64,000 nt of DNA from Pararhodobacter aggregans (GCF_003075525.1 NZ_QDDR01000005.1:1-64000), one strand, 5' to 3'. Counted from the first letter of the stretch, positions 16,402 through 26,395 are shown. A program made the numbers and translations. Notes: a model not told the origin generated them from the letters alone.

Positions 16402-17418
16402 ATGAAAAAATCGGTATTTTTGGGGACGCTCGCAACGGCGGCCTTGGTGGCTGGCTATGCGTCGGCGGCAACGCTCGACGACGTGAAGGCCCGTGGCTCG
16501 CTGAACTGCGGCGTGTCGACCGGCGTGAACGGCTTCTCGGCCCCCGACGCGAACGGCGTCTGGCAGGGCTTTGACGTCGCCGTCTGCCGCGCCGTCGCCG
16601 CTGCCGTGCTGGGCGACCCGATGGCCGTGAACTTCGTGCCGACCACCGGCCAGACCCGCTTTACCGCGCTGGCCTCGGGCGAGATCGACATCCTGGCCCG
16701 GAACACCACCTGGACCTTCTCGCGCGATACCGACCTCGGCTTCACCTTCATCGGCGTCAATTATTACGACGGCCAGGGCTTCATGGTGAACCGGGCGCTC
16801 GGCGTCTCGTCGGCCACCGAACTCGATGGCGCCACCGTCTGCATCCAGACCGGCACCACGACCGAGCTCAACCTCGCGGATTACTTCCGCATCAACAACA
16901 TGACCTACGAGCCGGTCCCGATCGAGACCAACGCCGAGGCCCAGCAGCAGTACCTGGCCGGTGCCTGCGACGTCTACACCACCGACGCCTCGGGTCTGGC
17001 CGCGACCCGCGCCTCGTTCGAGACCCCCGGCGATCACGTGATCCTGCCGGAAATCATCTCGAAAGAGCCGCTGGGCCCGCTGGTGCGCCAGGGTGACGAC
17101 CAATGGGCCGACATCGCCCGCTGGACCCTGAACGCGCTGGTCGCCGCCGAAGAGCTGGGCGTCACCTCGTCCAACCTCGAGCAGATGGCTGCCGGCACCA
17201 ACAACCCCGAGATCAACCGTCTCTTGGGCGCCGAAGGCGACCTCGGCGCGATGATCGGCCTCGACGCGCAATGGGCGATGCGCGCCATTGCCGCCGGCGG
17301 CAACTATGGCGAGATCTTCGCCGCCACCATCGGCGAGGCCACTCCGATCGGCCTGGCCCGTGGTCTGAACGCCCAGTGGACCCAGGGTGGTCTGCTCTAC
17401 GCACCGCCGTTCCGCTAA
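16402..17418 (+). CDS. aapJ: General L-amino-acid ABC transporter, periplasmic binding protein
   Basis: 338 residues with a signal peptide ending near residue 22 (VAGYASA before ATLDD). The solute-binding domain starts LDDVKARGSLNCGVSTGVNGFSAP, the typical AapJ/BztA opening, and includes TTGQTRFTALASGEIDILARN. It captures a broad range of L-amino acids and delivers them to AapQMP. GAGGT lies just before ATG 16402. It is first in the operon and is followed by a hairpin terminator that should make its mRNA more abundant than that of the membrane genes. Confidence 0.95.
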   Translation: MKKSVFLGTLATAALVAGYASAATLDDVKARGSLNCGVSTGVNGFSAPDANGVWQGFDVAVCRAVAAAVLGDPMAVNFVPTTGQTRFTALASGEIDILARNTTWTFSRDTDLGFTFIGVNYYDGQGFMVNRALGVSSATELDGATVCIQTGTTTELNLADYFRINNMTYEPVPIETNAEAQQQYLAGACDVYTTDASGLAATRASFETPGDHVILPEIISKEPLGPLVRQGDDQWADIARWTLNALVAAEELGVTSSNLEQMAAGTNNPEINRLLGAEGDLGAMIGLDAQWAMRAIAAGGNYGEIFAATIGEATPIGLARGLNAQWTQGGLLYAPPFR

Positions 17419-17430
17419 CGGCCCCGGATC

Positions 17431-17459
17431 CGGCGCGCGACCCCGTCGCGCGCCGTTTT
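17431..17459 (+). terminator. Terminator/attenuator between aapJ and aapQ
   Basis: CGGCGCGCGAC (17431-17441), loop CCC, GTCGCGCGCCG (17445-17455), then TTTT. The 11-bp perfect stem is 12 bases after the aapJ stop. Because aapQ follows in the same direction, partial read-through is expected. Confidence 0.85.
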
Positions 17460-17544
17460 CCTATCCAGAACAAGCATAACCGTGTCGCCCGGCGCCAAAG
17501 GTGCGGGCAGCAAAAAAAACCACACGGATGCAGGGAGACATTTC

Positions 17545-18801
17545 ATGGCAATGGACAGCGGCGCTCAGCAGCCCGCGTTTCGCCTGAGCATGTTGCTTTA
17601 CGATTCGCGCTACCGGTCGATGACGATCCAGGTCTTCGCGCTTTTCGTGCTCATGCTCGGCGCCGCATGGCTGGTCTACAACACCAAGACCAACCTCGAG
17701 GCCCTGGGCAAGCCCTTCGGTTTCGACTTCCTCTTCAACACCGCGGGCTATGACATCGCGCAGCGACCGATCGAGTATTCCTCGCAATCGACGCATCTGC
17801 GCGCCACAGTCGTCGGCCTGCTGAACACGCTGATCCTGGCCGTCATGGCCTGTATCATGGCCACGGTGCTGGGCGTCGCGGCCGGGGTTCTCAGACTGTC
17901 CAAGAACTGGATCGTCGCCCGCCTGATGACGGTCTATATCGAGACCTTCCGCAACGTGCCGGTGCTGATCTGGATCATCGTCGTCTCGGCGGTGATGTCG
18001 GAATCGATGCCCGCGCCCTCGGCCTTCCGGGGCGAGAACGCGACCTCGAGCATGCTGCTCTTCGATTCGGTCGCCATCACCAACCGCGGCGTCTATGTGC
18101 CCGCGCCGCTCTTCTCGCTCGACCTGGGCGCCATGTTCGGCATGCCCAACCTCGGGACCGGGCTGAACTGGCTGGTCATCATCGCCGTGCTGATCGCCAG
18201 CTTCTGGCTGAACAAGCGGCTCCTGGCCCATGCCACGGCGGTGCAGAACGCCACCGGCGTCCGGCCCAAGACCTGGTGGAAATCGCTGCTGATCTTCCTG
18301 GCGCCGCTGGCGGTGCTGCTGGTGATCTTCGGCTTCCACGCCGAATATCCCGAACTCAGGGGCTTCAACTTCACCGGCGGCATCCAGATGCGCAACTCGC
18401 TGATCGCCATGTGGATCGGCCTGAGCATCTATACCGCCGCCTTCATCGCCGAGAACGTCCGCGCCGGCATCCTCGCCATCGCCAAGGGCCAGACCGAGGC
18501 CGCCTATGCGCTGGGCATGCAGCCGGGCAAGACCATGCGGCTGGTGATCCTGCCGCAGGCGATGCGCGTCATCGTCCCGCCGCTGATCTCGCAATACCTC
18601 AACATCACCAAGAACACCTCGCTGGGCCTGGCCGTGGGCTACATGGACCTGCGCTCGACGCTGGGGGGGATCACCATCAACCAGACCGGGCGCGAGCTGG
18701 AGGGGATGCTGCTGCTGATGCTGATCTATCTGGTCATCAGCCTGATCATCTCGACGGTGATGAACTACTACAACAACCGCATCAAGCTGAAGGAACGGTG
18801 A
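17545..18801 (+). CDS. aapQ: General L-amino-acid ABC transporter permease AapQ
   Basis: 418 residues with about eight membrane segments. The permease signature (EAA-like loop) is near the C-terminus: YALGMQPGKTMRLVILPQAMRVIVPP. The early part contains the polar-amino-acid permease motif TLILAVMACIMATVLGVAAGVLRLS and ETFRNVPVLIWI. Start ATG 17545 follows GGGAGA. The large loop between the first permease half and the EAA region is usual for AapQ/BztB. It pairs with AapM in the membrane. Confidence 0.94.
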   Translation: MAMDSGAQQPAFRLSMLLYDSRYRSMTIQVFALFVLMLGAAWLVYNTKTNLEALGKPFGFDFLFNTAGYDIAQRPIEYSSQSTHLRATVVGLLNTLILAVMACIMATVLGVAAGVLRLSKNWIVARLMTVYIETFRNVPVLIWIIVVSAVMSESMPAPSAFRGENATSSMLLFDSVAITNRGVYVPAPLFSLDLGAMFGMPNLGTGLNWLVIIAVLIASFWLNKRLLAHATAVQNATGVRPKTWWKSLLIFLAPLAVLLVIFGFHAEYPELRGFNFTGGIQMRNSLIAMWIGLSIYTAAFIAENVRAGILAIAKGQTEAAYALGMQPGKTMRLVILPQAMRVIVPPLISQYLNITKNTSLGLAVGYMDLRSTLGGITINQTGRELEGMLLLMLIYLVISLIISTVMNYYNNRIKLKER

Positions 18802-18802
18802 C

Positions 18803-20143
18803 ATGAGCGATACCCATGCGCAAACCGTCGCCTTCGTCCGCGACACGATGCTCCCGCCCGAGGCCCCGCCGACCACTCAGGCCGGTGCCGTCAAATGGAT
18901 GCGCGAGAACCTGTTCTCGGGCTGGCTGAGCGCCATCCTGACCGTGCTGTCGCTGCTGGCCGTCATCGGCATCGTCTATGAACTGGCGCCCTGGCTGCTC
19001 AATTCCGTCTGGAACGCCAATTCGCTGACCGAATGCCGGGCCATCCTGGACGGCGCCTCCGGTGCCTGCTGGGCGGTGATCCGCGTCAACTGGCTGCAGC
19101 TGATGTTCGGCTTCTATCCGTCGGACCTTTATTGGCGGCCGATCCTGGCCTTCGTGCTGCTGATCGTGGCCGTGGCGCCGGTGCTGTTTCCCTCGGTGCC
19201 GCGCAAGCTGATGTGGTTCTCGGTCGTCTACCCGTTCATCGCCGTCTGGCTCCTGTGGGGCGGGTCGGTCTGGGGGCCGGTCATGGTGCTGCTGGGACTG
19301 GCGGTGCTGGGCCTCTTCATCATGCGCGCGGCCGAGCCCCTGGGCACCGTGCCGACCAGCGCCATGGCGGTGGTCCTGTTCCTGGCCCTGTTCTTCAACC
19401 CGCCGGGCTGGTTCAACCTCGATCTGGGCATCTTCCCGATCGTCCAGAACATCGCCGATCTGCTGGGCGGGATCATCCCGATCGAGCTGCGCCCGGTGCC
19501 GTCCCGTGAATTCGGCGGCTTCATGATCTCGATCGTGATCGGCGTCGCCGGCATCGCCCTGTCGCTGCCGCTGGGCATCCTCTTCGCCCTCGGCCGGCAG
19601 TCCAACATGCCGCTTATCAAGTGGATCTCGGTCACCTTCATCGAGTTCATCCGCGGCGTGCCGCTCATCACGCTGCTGTTCACGGCCTCGCTGCTTCTGA
19701 ACTACTTCCTGCCGCCCGGGACCAACTTCGACCTGATCCTGCGCGTCATCATCATGGTCACCCTGTTCGCCACGGCCTATATGGCCGAGGTGATCCGGGG
19801 CGGCCTCGCGGCGCTGCCGCGCGGCCAGTACGAGGCGGCGGATGCGCTGGGCCTTGATTACTGGAAGGCGCAGCGCCTCATCATCATGCCGCAGGCCCTG
19901 AAGATCTCGATCCCGGGGATCGTGAACACCTTCATCGGCCTCTTCAAGGACACCACCCTGGTCGTGTTCATCGGCATTCTCGATCCGATCGGCCGGGCGA
20001 GCGCGATCCGCGCGACCTCGGACTGGCAGGGGATCTACTGGGAACTCTTCATCTTCATCGGTGCGGTGTTCTTCGTCTTCTGCTTCTCCATGTCGCGCTA
20101 CTCGATGTACCTCGAGCGCCGCCTCAAGACCGACCATCGTTAA
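18803..20143 (+). CDS. aapM: General L-amino-acid ABC transporter permease AapM
   Basis: 446 residues. The N-terminal half has extra membrane segments of the AapM/BztC type. The C-terminal half is a HisM-like permease with FIEFIRGVPLITLLF and the EAA loop EAADALGLDYWKAQRLIIMPQALK. It starts one base after the aapQ stop. Its TAA stop (20141-20143) is itself part of the TAAGGAGA ribosome-binding site of aapP, so the operon is tightly packed. Confidence 0.94.
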   Translation: MSDTHAQTVAFVRDTMLPPEAPPTTQAGAVKWMRENLFSGWLSAILTVLSLLAVIGIVYELAPWLLNSVWNANSLTECRAILDGASGACWAVIRVNWLQLMFGFYPSDLYWRPILAFVLLIVAVAPVLFPSVPRKLMWFSVVYPFIAVWLLWGGSVWGPVMVLLGLAVLGLFIMRAAEPLGTVPTSAMAVVLFLALFFNPPGWFNLDLGIFPIVQNIADLLGGIIPIELRPVPSREFGGFMISIVIGVAGIALSLPLGILFALGRQSNMPLIKWISVTFIEFIRGVPLITLLFTASLLLNYFLPPGTNFDLILRVIIMVTLFATAYMAEVIRGGLAALPRGQYEAADALGLDYWKAQRLIIMPQALKISIPGIVNTFIGLFKDTTLVVFIGILDPIGRASAIRATSDWQGIYWELFIFIGAVFFVFCFSMSRYSMYLERRLKTDHR

Positions 20144-20155
20144 GGAGACAACGCC

Positions 20156-20944
20156 ATGGAAACCATGGAAACTGCCGCCGTCAATCGCAGCCAGATGAAG
20201 GTCTCGGACGAGGTCGCCATCCAGATCACCAACATGAACAAGTGGTACGGCACCTTCCACGTGCTGCGCGACATCAACCTGACCGTGAACCGGGGCGAGC
20301 GGATCGTCATCGCCGGGCCCTCGGGCTCTGGCAAGTCGACGATGATCCGCTGCATCAACCGGCTGGAGGAACACCAGAAGGGCACGATCATCGTCGATGG
20401 CACGGAATTGTCGTCGGACCTCAAGAACATCGACAAGGTGCGCTCCGAGGTCGGGATGGTGTTCCAGCACTTCAACCTCTTCCCGCATCTGACCATCCTG
20501 GAGAATTGCACGCTGGCGCCGATCTGGGTCCGCAAGATCCCCAAGAAGGAAGCCGAAGAGACGGCGATGCACTTCCTGGAAAAGGTGAAGATCCCCGAGC
20601 AGGCCCATAAATACCCGGGCCAGCTGTCGGGCGGTCAGCAGCAGCGCGTGGCCATCGCCCGCTCGCTCTGCATGCGGCCGCGGATCATGCTGTTCGACGA
20701 GCCGACCTCGGCCCTTGACCCCGAGATGATCAAGGAGGTGCTGGACACCATGATCCAGCTCGCCGAAGAGGGGATGACCATGCTCTGCGTGACGCATGAG
20801 ATGGGTTTCGCGCAGGCGGTGGCGAACCGGGTCATCTTCATGGATCAGGGCCAGATCGTGGAGCAGAACGAGCCCTACGAGTTCTTCAACAACCCGCAAA
20901 GCGAGCGGACCAAGCTGTTCCTGAGCCAGATCCTCGGGCATTGA
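20156..20944 (+). CDS. aapP: General L-amino-acid ABC transporter ATPase AapP
   Basis: 262 residues. Walker A is GPSGSGKST (54-62), the Q-loop lies in [12 protein letters not shown], the signature is [13 protein letters not shown], and Walker B with D-loop is [15 protein letters not shown]. The H-loop is [15 protein letters not shown]. It energises uptake by AapQM. A second in-frame ATG lies at 20165 (MET repeated), but the AAGGAG spacing fits 20156. A GC-rich hairpin follows the gene. Confidence 0.96.
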   Translation: METMETAAVNRSQMKVSDEVAIQITNMNKWYGTFHVLRDINLTVNRGERIVIAGPSGSGKSTMIRCINRLEEHQKGTIIVDGTELSSDLKNIDKVRSEVGMVFQHFNLFPHLTILENCTLAPIWVRKIPKKEAEETAMHFLEKVKIPEQAHKYPGQLSGGQQQRVAIARSLCMRPRIMLFDEPTSALDPEMIKEVLDTMIQLAEEGMTMLCVTHEMGFAQAVANRVIFMDQGQIVEQNEPYEFFNNPQSERTKLFLSQILGH

Positions 20945-20965
20945 GCCGTTCAGACCGGACAAAAG

Positions 20966-20991
20966 GAGGGGGGCTTTCAGCCCCCCTCTTT
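20966..20991. terminator. Terminator after aapP
   Basis: GAGGGGGGCT (20966-20975), loop TTC, AGCCCCCCTC (20979-20988), then TTT. The stem is perfect over 10 bp. It lies between convergent aapP and sixA and is followed at once by a degenerate copy of the convergent-end repeat. Confidence 0.75.
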
Positions 20992-21005
20992 GCTGCGCAA
21001 ATTCA

Positions 21006-21036
21006 CCCCCCGAGCGTATTTCCGGCAGAATGAAAG
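21006..21036. repeat. Convergent-end repeat family, copy B (degenerate)
   Basis: CCCCCCGAGCGTATTTCC followed by GGCAGAATGAAAG parallels the CCCCCCGAGGATATTTG...AAAGATG of copy A base for base in layout but with several changes. It sits beside the aapP terminator between convergent genes. Confidence 0.45.
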
Positions 21037-21125
21037 CGCGGGGGACGCGTTAAGAAACCCTGAATCCCCCGGGGCCAAGACGTTGATTGTCTTGTCGCGG
21101 GGCGGCTGTCCCACGCGTGGGACAG

Positions 21126-21632
21126 TCAGGCGGCGATTTCCTTCGGTACGATGAAATCGCGGACCGAGCCCGAATGCCAGTCCAGGCCCTGCCAGCTCGG
21201 CGCCTCGAAGCTCACGACCAGGGTGGCGCCGGTCGGGTAGCGCTGGAACTCGGGGTTGAGGGGCGCCTGGGCCACGATCCGGCTGGCGAATTCGGCGATG
21301 CCGGGGTTGTGGCCGATCATCATCACCGTATCCGCCGAGGCGTGTTTCAGCACCGCCAGCATCACATCCGGCCCCGCGTGATAGAGCGCGGGTTTCAGGA
21401 TCAGCTCGGGCGAGCCGGGCAGGGCGGGGGCGATGCCCGACCAAGTCTTGCGGGTCCTGAGCGCGTCCGAGCACAGGACCTCGCCCGGGACATAGCCGCG
21501 GGAGGCGAGCCATTCCCCCAGATCCGCCGCCGCGGCCTTGCCGCGCTCGTTCAGGGGGCGGTCGTGGTCCGACATCGTGGGGTCGTCCCAGCTCGATTTC
21601 GCGTGGCGGGTGAGGATCAGGCGCTTCATCAT
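21126..21632 (-). CDS. SixA-type histidine phosphatase
   Basis: 168 residues from ATG 21632. The LTRHAKSSW motif carries the catalytic His10, and MIGHNPGI carries the second histidine of the phosphoglycerate-mutase-like fold. The length (no extra domains) fits SixA, a phosphohistidine phosphatase acting on histidine-phosphorelay or PTS proteins in E. coli. The start overlaps the stop of the Fe-S gene in ATGA, so it is the last gene of the yidC-to-sixA operon. A natural target here could be the PTS proteins encoded at 42 kb, but that is speculation. Confidence 0.85.
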   Translation of the reverse strand: MMKRLILTRHAKSSWDDPTMSDHDRPLNERGKAAAADLGEWLASRGYVPGEVLCSDALRTRKTWSGIAPALPGSPELILKPALYHAGPDVMLAVLKHASADTVMMIGHNPGIAEFASRIVAQAPLNPEFQRYPTGATLVVSFEAPSWQGLDWHSGSVRDFIVPKEIAA

Positions 21633-22279
21633 CGGTGGAACCGGCTCATGTGATAGGCGGATTGATCTGCCAGTCTTGCATGCGGGATGCCTGCCGGGCA
21701 AGCGCGGCGCGCGCGGCAGCCTTCGGTCAGGCAATCGCGGCCCCGGGGCGTGTCGAGATGGGCGTGGCAGGCCGCCGTGTCATAGGCCGTGGCCGAGAGC
21801 GCGCCGACCGGGCAGGCGGTCCGGCAGGGCTGGGCGGGGCAGGTTTCACAGGGGTTCCGGGCCGCTGGCAGGGCCAGGTCAAAGGGCAGCGCCAGCGCGC
21901 CCCGGAATGAGACCCAGAGCCCTTGGTCGGCATGGACCAGCATGCCGACCGGGCTTTGCCAGATGCGACCGGAGGCCTGCGCCCAGCGGAAGAAGGGGGG
22001 CCAGGGCGGGCCGTCCGAGGGAAAGAGGGCCGCGCCGCCGAATCGCTTGGCCAGCGCGCCCAGCACCCGCTTCGACCAGCGGTCCATCGGATCAGGAGCG
22101 CCGTCCTGCCATTCGGGGGCGGCCCTGATGCGGTCCCACCACAGATGGCCGCCCGCCGGGCCGATCAGGACCAGCGCGCGGGCGTCCGGGGGGCAGAAAT
22201 CGGGGTCTGGGGCGGTGACGGCCAGCGCCACCAGCCCTTTTTCTGTCAGCGCCGAAAGCGCCTCAGACGCCCGTGCCAC
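21629..22279 (-). CDS. Fe-S (ferredoxin-like) protein, QueG-like cysteine pattern
   Basis: 216 residues from GTG 22279. An N-terminal part of about 140 residues has no motif I know. The C-terminal part has cysteines at 144, 147, 152 and 156 ([19 protein letters not shown]) and at 171, 183, 188 and 194, a spacing able to hold one or two 4Fe-4S clusters. The layout recalls the tail of epoxyqueuosine reductase QueG, but the protein is much shorter and the cobalamin/active-site region cannot be recognised. It overlaps argB by 17 bases and sixA by 4. Function unknown. It may be an electron carrier. Confidence 0.75.
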   Translation of the reverse strand: MARASEALSALTEKGLVALAVTAPDPDFCPPDARALVLIGPAGGHLWWDRIRAAPEWQDGAPDPMDRWSKRVLGALAKRFGGAALFPSDGPPWPPFFRWAQASGRIWQSPVGMLVHADQGLWVSFRGALALPFDLALPAARNPCETCPAQPCRTACPVGALSATAYDTAACHAHLDTPRGRDCLTEGCRARRACPAGIPHARLADQSAYHMSRFHR

Positions 22280-23162
22280 GGGGCGAGACGCGGGGCGGGG
22301 TGGCGCGGATCATCGAGCCCGCGCCGTGTTCGGTGAAAAGCTCCAAGAGGCAGGCATTGGCCACCCGCCCGTCCAGGATCACCACCGCGCGCACGCCCTG
22401 TTCGATGGCCAGAAGCGCCGTCTCGGTCTTGGGGATCATGCCGCCGGCGATGGTGCCGTCGGCGGTCATGGCGCGGATCTGGTCGGGGTGGATCTCGGTC
22501 AGGACATTGCCGTCCTTGTCCTTGACGCCCGACACATCGGTCAGCAGCAGCAGCCGGTCGGCCTGCAGGGCGCCGGCGATGGCGCCCGCGGCGGTGTCGC
22601 CGTTCACGTTGAACGTCTCCAGCGCGCTCATGCCGGTGGCGACCGGGGCCACGACCGGAATGATGCCCGCCTTGAAGAGGTCGCGCAGCACCTGCACGTT
22701 CATCTCCACGGGTTTGCCGACGAAGCCCAGTTCCGGGTCATCGGCCACGCAGACCATCAGGTCGTCGTCCTTGCCCGAGAGGCCCACGGCGCGGCCGCCC
22801 TCGTCCATGATCGCCTGCACGATCCGCTTGTTCACCAGACCCGTCAGCACCATCTCGACCACCTCGACCGTGGCCTTGTCGGTGACGCGCTTGCCGCGGA
22901 CGAATTCCGACTTGATGCCCAGACGGTTGAGCAAATCGTTGATCATCGGCCCGCCACCATGAACGACGACGACATTGATGCCGACAAGGCGCATCAGCAC
23001 CACGTCGCGGGCGAATTCGGCCATGGCCTCGTCATCGCCCATCGCATTGCCGCCGAACTTGACGACGACGACGGCCCCGGCGAAGCGCTGCAGATAGGGC
23101 AGGGCTTCCGACAGGGTGCGGGCGGTGGCTTTCCAGTCACGGTTCATGTTCTGCTGTCTCAT
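22263..23162 (-). CDS. argB: Acetylglutamate kinase
   Basis: 299 residues. It phosphorylates N-acetyl-L-glutamate in arginine synthesis. [11 protein letters not shown] near the N-terminus and [14 protein letters not shown] are the substrate/ATP-binding glycine motifs. [12 protein letters not shown] and [11 protein letters not shown] are also family marks. Two starts are possible, ATG 23162 ([10 protein letters not shown]) and ATG 23147. I give the longer because it begins right after the engB stop. The gene lies between engB and the Fe-S gene rather than with other arg genes. Confidence 0.95.
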   Translation of the reverse strand: MRQQNMNRDWKATARTLSEALPYLQRFAGAVVVVKFGGNAMGDDEAMAEFARDVVLMRLVGINVVVVHGGGPMINDLLNRLGIKSEFVRGKRVTDKATVEVVEMVLTGLVNKRIVQAIMDEGGRAVGLSGKDDDLMVCVADDPELGFVGKPVEMNVQVLRDLFKAGIIPVVAPVATGMSALETFNVNGDTAAGAIAGALQADRLLLLTDVSGVKDKDGNVLTEIHPDQIRAMTADGTIAGGMIPKTETALLAIEQGVRAVVILDGRVANACLLELFTEHGAGSMIRATPPRVSPRGTGV

Positions 23163-23166
23163 GGGC

Positions 23167-23820
23167 TTACTGCATGGTGGCGAGGATCGCGCGGAGCGTT
23201 GGCACACCCTCGCCCTTTTCCGAGGAGGTGACAAGCAGCTCGGGATAGGCGGCGGGGTGTTTGGCCAGCGCCGTACGGACCTGGGCGAGGGTCCGCTCGC
23301 GCTCGGCCGCGCCGATCTTGTCGGCCTTGGTCAGCACCACCTGGAAGGTCACGGCGGATTTGTTCAGCAGATCGAGGATCTCCTCGTCCACCTTCTTGAT
23401 GCCGTGGCGCATGTCGATCAGCACGAAGGCCCGGCGCAGGGTGGCGCGGCCCGAGAGGTAGCTTTTCAGGAGCGCCTGCCACTGGCGGACCACGGCGACC
23501 GGCGCCTCGGCAAAGCCATAGCCGGGAAGGTCGACCAGATAGAGCTGCCCGCCCACGTCGAAGAAATTGATCTCCTGCGTGCGGCCCGGCGTGTTCGAGG
23601 TGCGCGCCAGCGACTTGCGGCCGGTCAAGGCGTTGATAAGGCTCGATTTTCCGACATTCGAGCGCCCGGCGAAGCAGATCTCCAGCCGGTCGGCCGGGGG
23701 CAGGCCGGGCATCGCCACCACGCCTTTGACGAAGTCGACGGGCCCGGCAAAGAGCTTGCGGCCGGCCTCCAGATCCTCGGGCGTGGGATGGGCGGCTTCG
23801 GGGAAGGGAAGATTGGTCAT
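23167..23820 (-). CDS. engB: Ribosome biogenesis GTPase YihA/YsxC
   Basis: 217 residues. G1 is [13 protein letters not shown]2 lies around [14 protein letters not shown]3 is DLPGYGFA and G4 is TKADK. This small GTPase is needed for 50S subunit maturation. The start ATG 23820 overlaps the stop of the MOSC gene (ATGA), and argB follows five bases after its stop. The yidC-MOSC-engB-argB order is typical of Rhodobacterales. Confidence 0.95.
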   Translation of the reverse strand: MTNLPFPEAAHPTPEDLEAGRKLFAGPVDFVKGVVAMPGLPPADRLEICFAGRSNVGKSSLINALTGRKSLARTSNTPGRTQEINFFDVGGQLYLVDLPGYGFAEAPVAVVRQWQALLKSYLSGRATLRRAFVLIDMRHGIKKVDEEILDLLNKSAVTFQVVLTKADKIGAAERERTLAQVRTALAKHPAAYPELLVTSSEKGEGVPTLRAILATMQ

Positions 23821-24578
23821 GGGGTGATCTCCACGCGGTCGCCGGTCGCGACGGTGCCGCTGCTGAGGACCCGGGCGTAGACGCCGAAGTCCTGGTGTCC
23901 CCAGCCGGTTTGCAGCGCGGCGAGGGTGTCGCCCGCCGCCGCGCCGGTCTCGGGGTCAAAGGTGGTGGCGACGCAGCGGGTGATGGGTTCTTCGATCCTG
24001 AGGCGGGTCTCGCCGAGGGTGATCTCGCGGCCGATCAGCTCGACTTCGGCCCAGGGCGCCCAACCCTCGATCCAGAGATTGCCGCGGAAGCGGTGGATCG
24101 ACAGGGCGCGGCCCATGCTTTGACCCAGCGCGCGCAGCGAGCCGAGCGAGAGGATCGCCACGAAGGGATCGGGCACGTCGGTCAGCGCGCCGCCGTCCTG
24201 GCGCTGGACCAGCGCGCGGGGGGCCGGACGGTTGGCGGGCCAGAGCGGGCGCAGCCACGCGACCAGCGCCGGGCCGTCGGCGGGCAGGGTTCCGGTGAAG
24301 GCAGGGCGGTCGGGATGGGTCAGGGTCAGGCTGCCGGTGGCCTCGTCGAACCGGGCGCGGATCGCCTGCAACCGGCCCTCGGCGGCGCCGCGCAGGAAAT
24401 TCATCTTGGCCGCCCAGCCTTCGGGCGCCGCGGGGAATTTGGCGGCCTCGGTCGCCACGGCCCAGACCCGGTCAAAGGGCATCGGGCGGCCCTGGATCAG
24501 GGCCGCCCGGTCGAGTTCCTGGTATCCGGCGGATTTCACCGGATGCCGGACGATATGCGCCAGATGCGCTGTCTTCAC
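23817..24578 (-). CDS. MOSC domain protein (YcbX-like)
   Basis: 253 residues from GTG 24578, which overlaps the yidC stop (GTGA). An N-terminal MOSC beta-barrel ([13 protein letters not shown]) is followed by the MOSC domain with [10 protein letters not shown] and the conserved cysteine in [10 protein letters not shown], the presumed molybdenum-cofactor sulfur/ligand residue. MOSC proteins such as YcbX and YiiM reduce N-hydroxylated compounds with a molybdopterin cofactor. The substrate is unknown here. The GTG start fixes the protein at a normal length and rejects a long upstream extension antisense-like in character. Confidence 0.88.
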   Translation of the reverse strand: MKTAHLAHIVRHPVKSAGYQELDRAALIQGRPMPFDRVWAVATEAAKFPAAPEGWAAKMNFLRGAAEGRLQAIRARFDEATGSLTLTHPDRPAFTGTLPADGPALVAWLRPLWPANRPAPRALVQRQDGGALTDVPDPFVAILSLGSLRALGQSMGRALSIHRFRGNLWIEGWAPWAEVELIGREITLGETRLRIEEPITRCVATTFDPETGAAAGDTLAALQTGWGHQDFGVYARVLSSGTVATGDRVEITP

Positions 24579-26395
24579 TTTGCCTTGCCGGTCTTGGGGG
24601 CCTTGTCGGCATTCGCCGCCTTCGGCTTCTTGAACGACGACCTGATGTTGCCGAACAGATCCGGCCGCGAGCCATGCGCCGACATGATCAGGTATTGCTG
24701 GATGAAGGTGATGATGTTGTTGCCGATCCAGTACATCAGCAGCCCCGAGGCGAAGCCGCCCATCACGAACATGAAGATCCAGGGCATCCAGTTGAAGATG
24801 GTCTGCTGCATCGGATCGGCAGGCGCCGGGTTCAGACGCATCTGGAACCACATCGAGATGCCGAAGAGGAGCGGCAGCAGGCCCAGGAACACGGTCGCCA
24901 TCAGCGAGCCGGTTTCCGGCGCCGCCCAGGGCAGCAGGCCGAAGACGTTGAAGATCGAGGTCGGATCGGGCGCCGAGAGGTCGTTGAACACCCAGAACCA
25001 GTCGGCATGCCGCAGTTCGATGGTGTTGAAGATCACCTTGTAGAGCGAGAAGAAGATCGGGATCTGCAACAGGATCGGCAGACAGCCGGCGGCCGGGTTG
25101 ACCTTCTTGTCGCGGTAAAGCGCCATCATTTCCTGCTGAAGCTTCTGGCGGTCGTCGCCGGCGCGCTCTTTCAGCTTCTGCATCTCGGGCTGGAGTTCCT
25201 TCATCCGCGCCATCGAGACGTAGGATTTCCAGGCCAGCGGCAGCAGGATCGCCTTCAGCGTCAGGGTCAGCGCCAGGATGGCCCAGCCCATGTTGCCGAT
25301 CACGCTGTGATAGAAGTTCAGCACGCGGAAGATGGGCCGCGTCAGGAAGAAGAACCAGCCCCAGTCGATGGCGTCGGTCAGGCGCTGGACGTTCTGGTTT
25401 TCCTCATAGCTTTCGAGGATGTCGAACACCTTGGCGCCGGTGAACAGCATGGACGAGGCGCTGGCGGTCTGGCCGGGCTCGACCGTGACGGTCGGCTGGC
25501 GCAGGCTCGCCTGATAGATGTCGCCGCCCGGGACGTATTGCGAGACGACCGTGGCGGGCTGGCCGGGGATGCCGACCAGCGTGGCCATGAAATACTTCGA
25601 GGTGAAGCCGATCCAGGCGTTCTCGGTCGCGGTGGTGGTCTGGGTCGGGATCCGCTCGCGCTCGGACACCGGATAATCGACCATGCCCGAGTAATCGCCT
25701 TCCAGAAGCGCGCCATCGGTCATCTGCACGAGGCCCTCATGCGAGATGAAATAGGATTGGAAGTCGGCGGGCACACCATGTTGCGCCAGGATCGAATAGG
25801 GATCCAGCGAGACGGCGGCGTCGGTGGTGTTCTCGACCGATTGATCGACCGTGAACATGTAATTGTCGTCGATATGGATCACGCGGGTGAAGATCAGGCC
25901 CGCGCCGTTGTCCCAGCGCAGCGTGACCGGCGTGTCGACGGTCAGCGTGCCGCCGCCCACCTGTTCCCAGGGGGTCGCGGGGCCGGGGACATTGGCGTAA
26001 TCCAGCGCGCCGCGCGGGGTCCAGCCGAACAGGGCGTAGAACGGATGGCGGCTGCCGCCATTGGGGTTCAGCAGGTGGACGAGGTCGCTGTCGGGCTCGA
26101 CCGTCTCGGTATAGTCGCGCAGCTGCATGTCGTCGAAGCGGCCGCCGGTCAGGGCGATCGAGCCGGTCAGGCGCGGCGTGTCGATGGCGATGCGGGCGGT
26201 TTCCTGAAGCGGCTCGGCCATCGTCGCATCGGTCGAGGCAGGGGCGCTTTCGCCGGGCGGCGGCGGGACCAGTTCGCTTTGCGAAATGGTGTCGCCGGGT
26301 TGCGGTTCCGGGGGCGGGAACAGCGCGAACCAGCCCATGATGACCGCGAGGCTCAGGGCGAAGGCGAGGATCAGGTTCTTGGTTTGATCGTCCAT
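24575..26395 (-). CDS. yidC: Membrane protein insertase YidC
   Basis: 606 residues from ATG 26395 (MDDQTKNLILAFALSLAV). TM1 is followed by a large periplasmic beta-sandwich domain (about 60-350). The insertase core has five more membrane segments, including SYVSMARMKELQPEMQKLKE and AAGCLPILLQIPIFFSLYKV. The C-terminal tail is lysine-rich ([18 protein letters not shown]), likely ribosome-contacting. YidC inserts membrane proteins alone or with SecYEG. It heads an operon with MOSC, engB, argB, an Fe-S protein and sixA. The usual partners rnpA and yidD are not adjacent. yidD is at 29.8 kb. Confidence 0.97.
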   Translation of the reverse strand: MDDQTKNLILAFALSLAVIMGWFALFPPPEPQPGDTISQSELVPPPPGESAPASTDATMAEPLQETARIAIDTPRLTGSIALTGGRFDDMQLRDYTETVEPDSDLVHLLNPNGGSRHPFYALFGWTPRGALDYANVPGPATPWEQVGGGTLTVDTPVTLRWDNGAGLIFTRVIHIDDNYMFTVDQSVENTTDAAVSLDPYSILAQHGVPADFQSYFISHEGLVQMTDGALLEGDYSGMVDYPVSERERIPTQTTTATENAWIGFTSKYFMATLVGIPGQPATVVSQYVPGGDIYQASLRQPTVTVEPGQTASASSMLFTGAKVFDILESYEENQNVQRLTDAIDWGWFFFLTRPIFRVLNFYHSVIGNMGWAILALTLTLKAILLPLAWKSYVSMARMKELQPEMQKLKERAGDDRQKLQQEMMALYRDKKVNPAAGCLPILLQIPIFFSLYKVIFNTIELRHADWFWVFNDLSAPDPTSIFNVFGLLPWAAPETGSLMATVFLGLLPLLFGISMWFQMRLNPAPADPMQQTIFNWMPWIFMFVMGGFASGLLMYWIGNNIITFIQQYLIMSAHGSRPDLFGNIRSSFKKPKAANADKAPKTGKAK

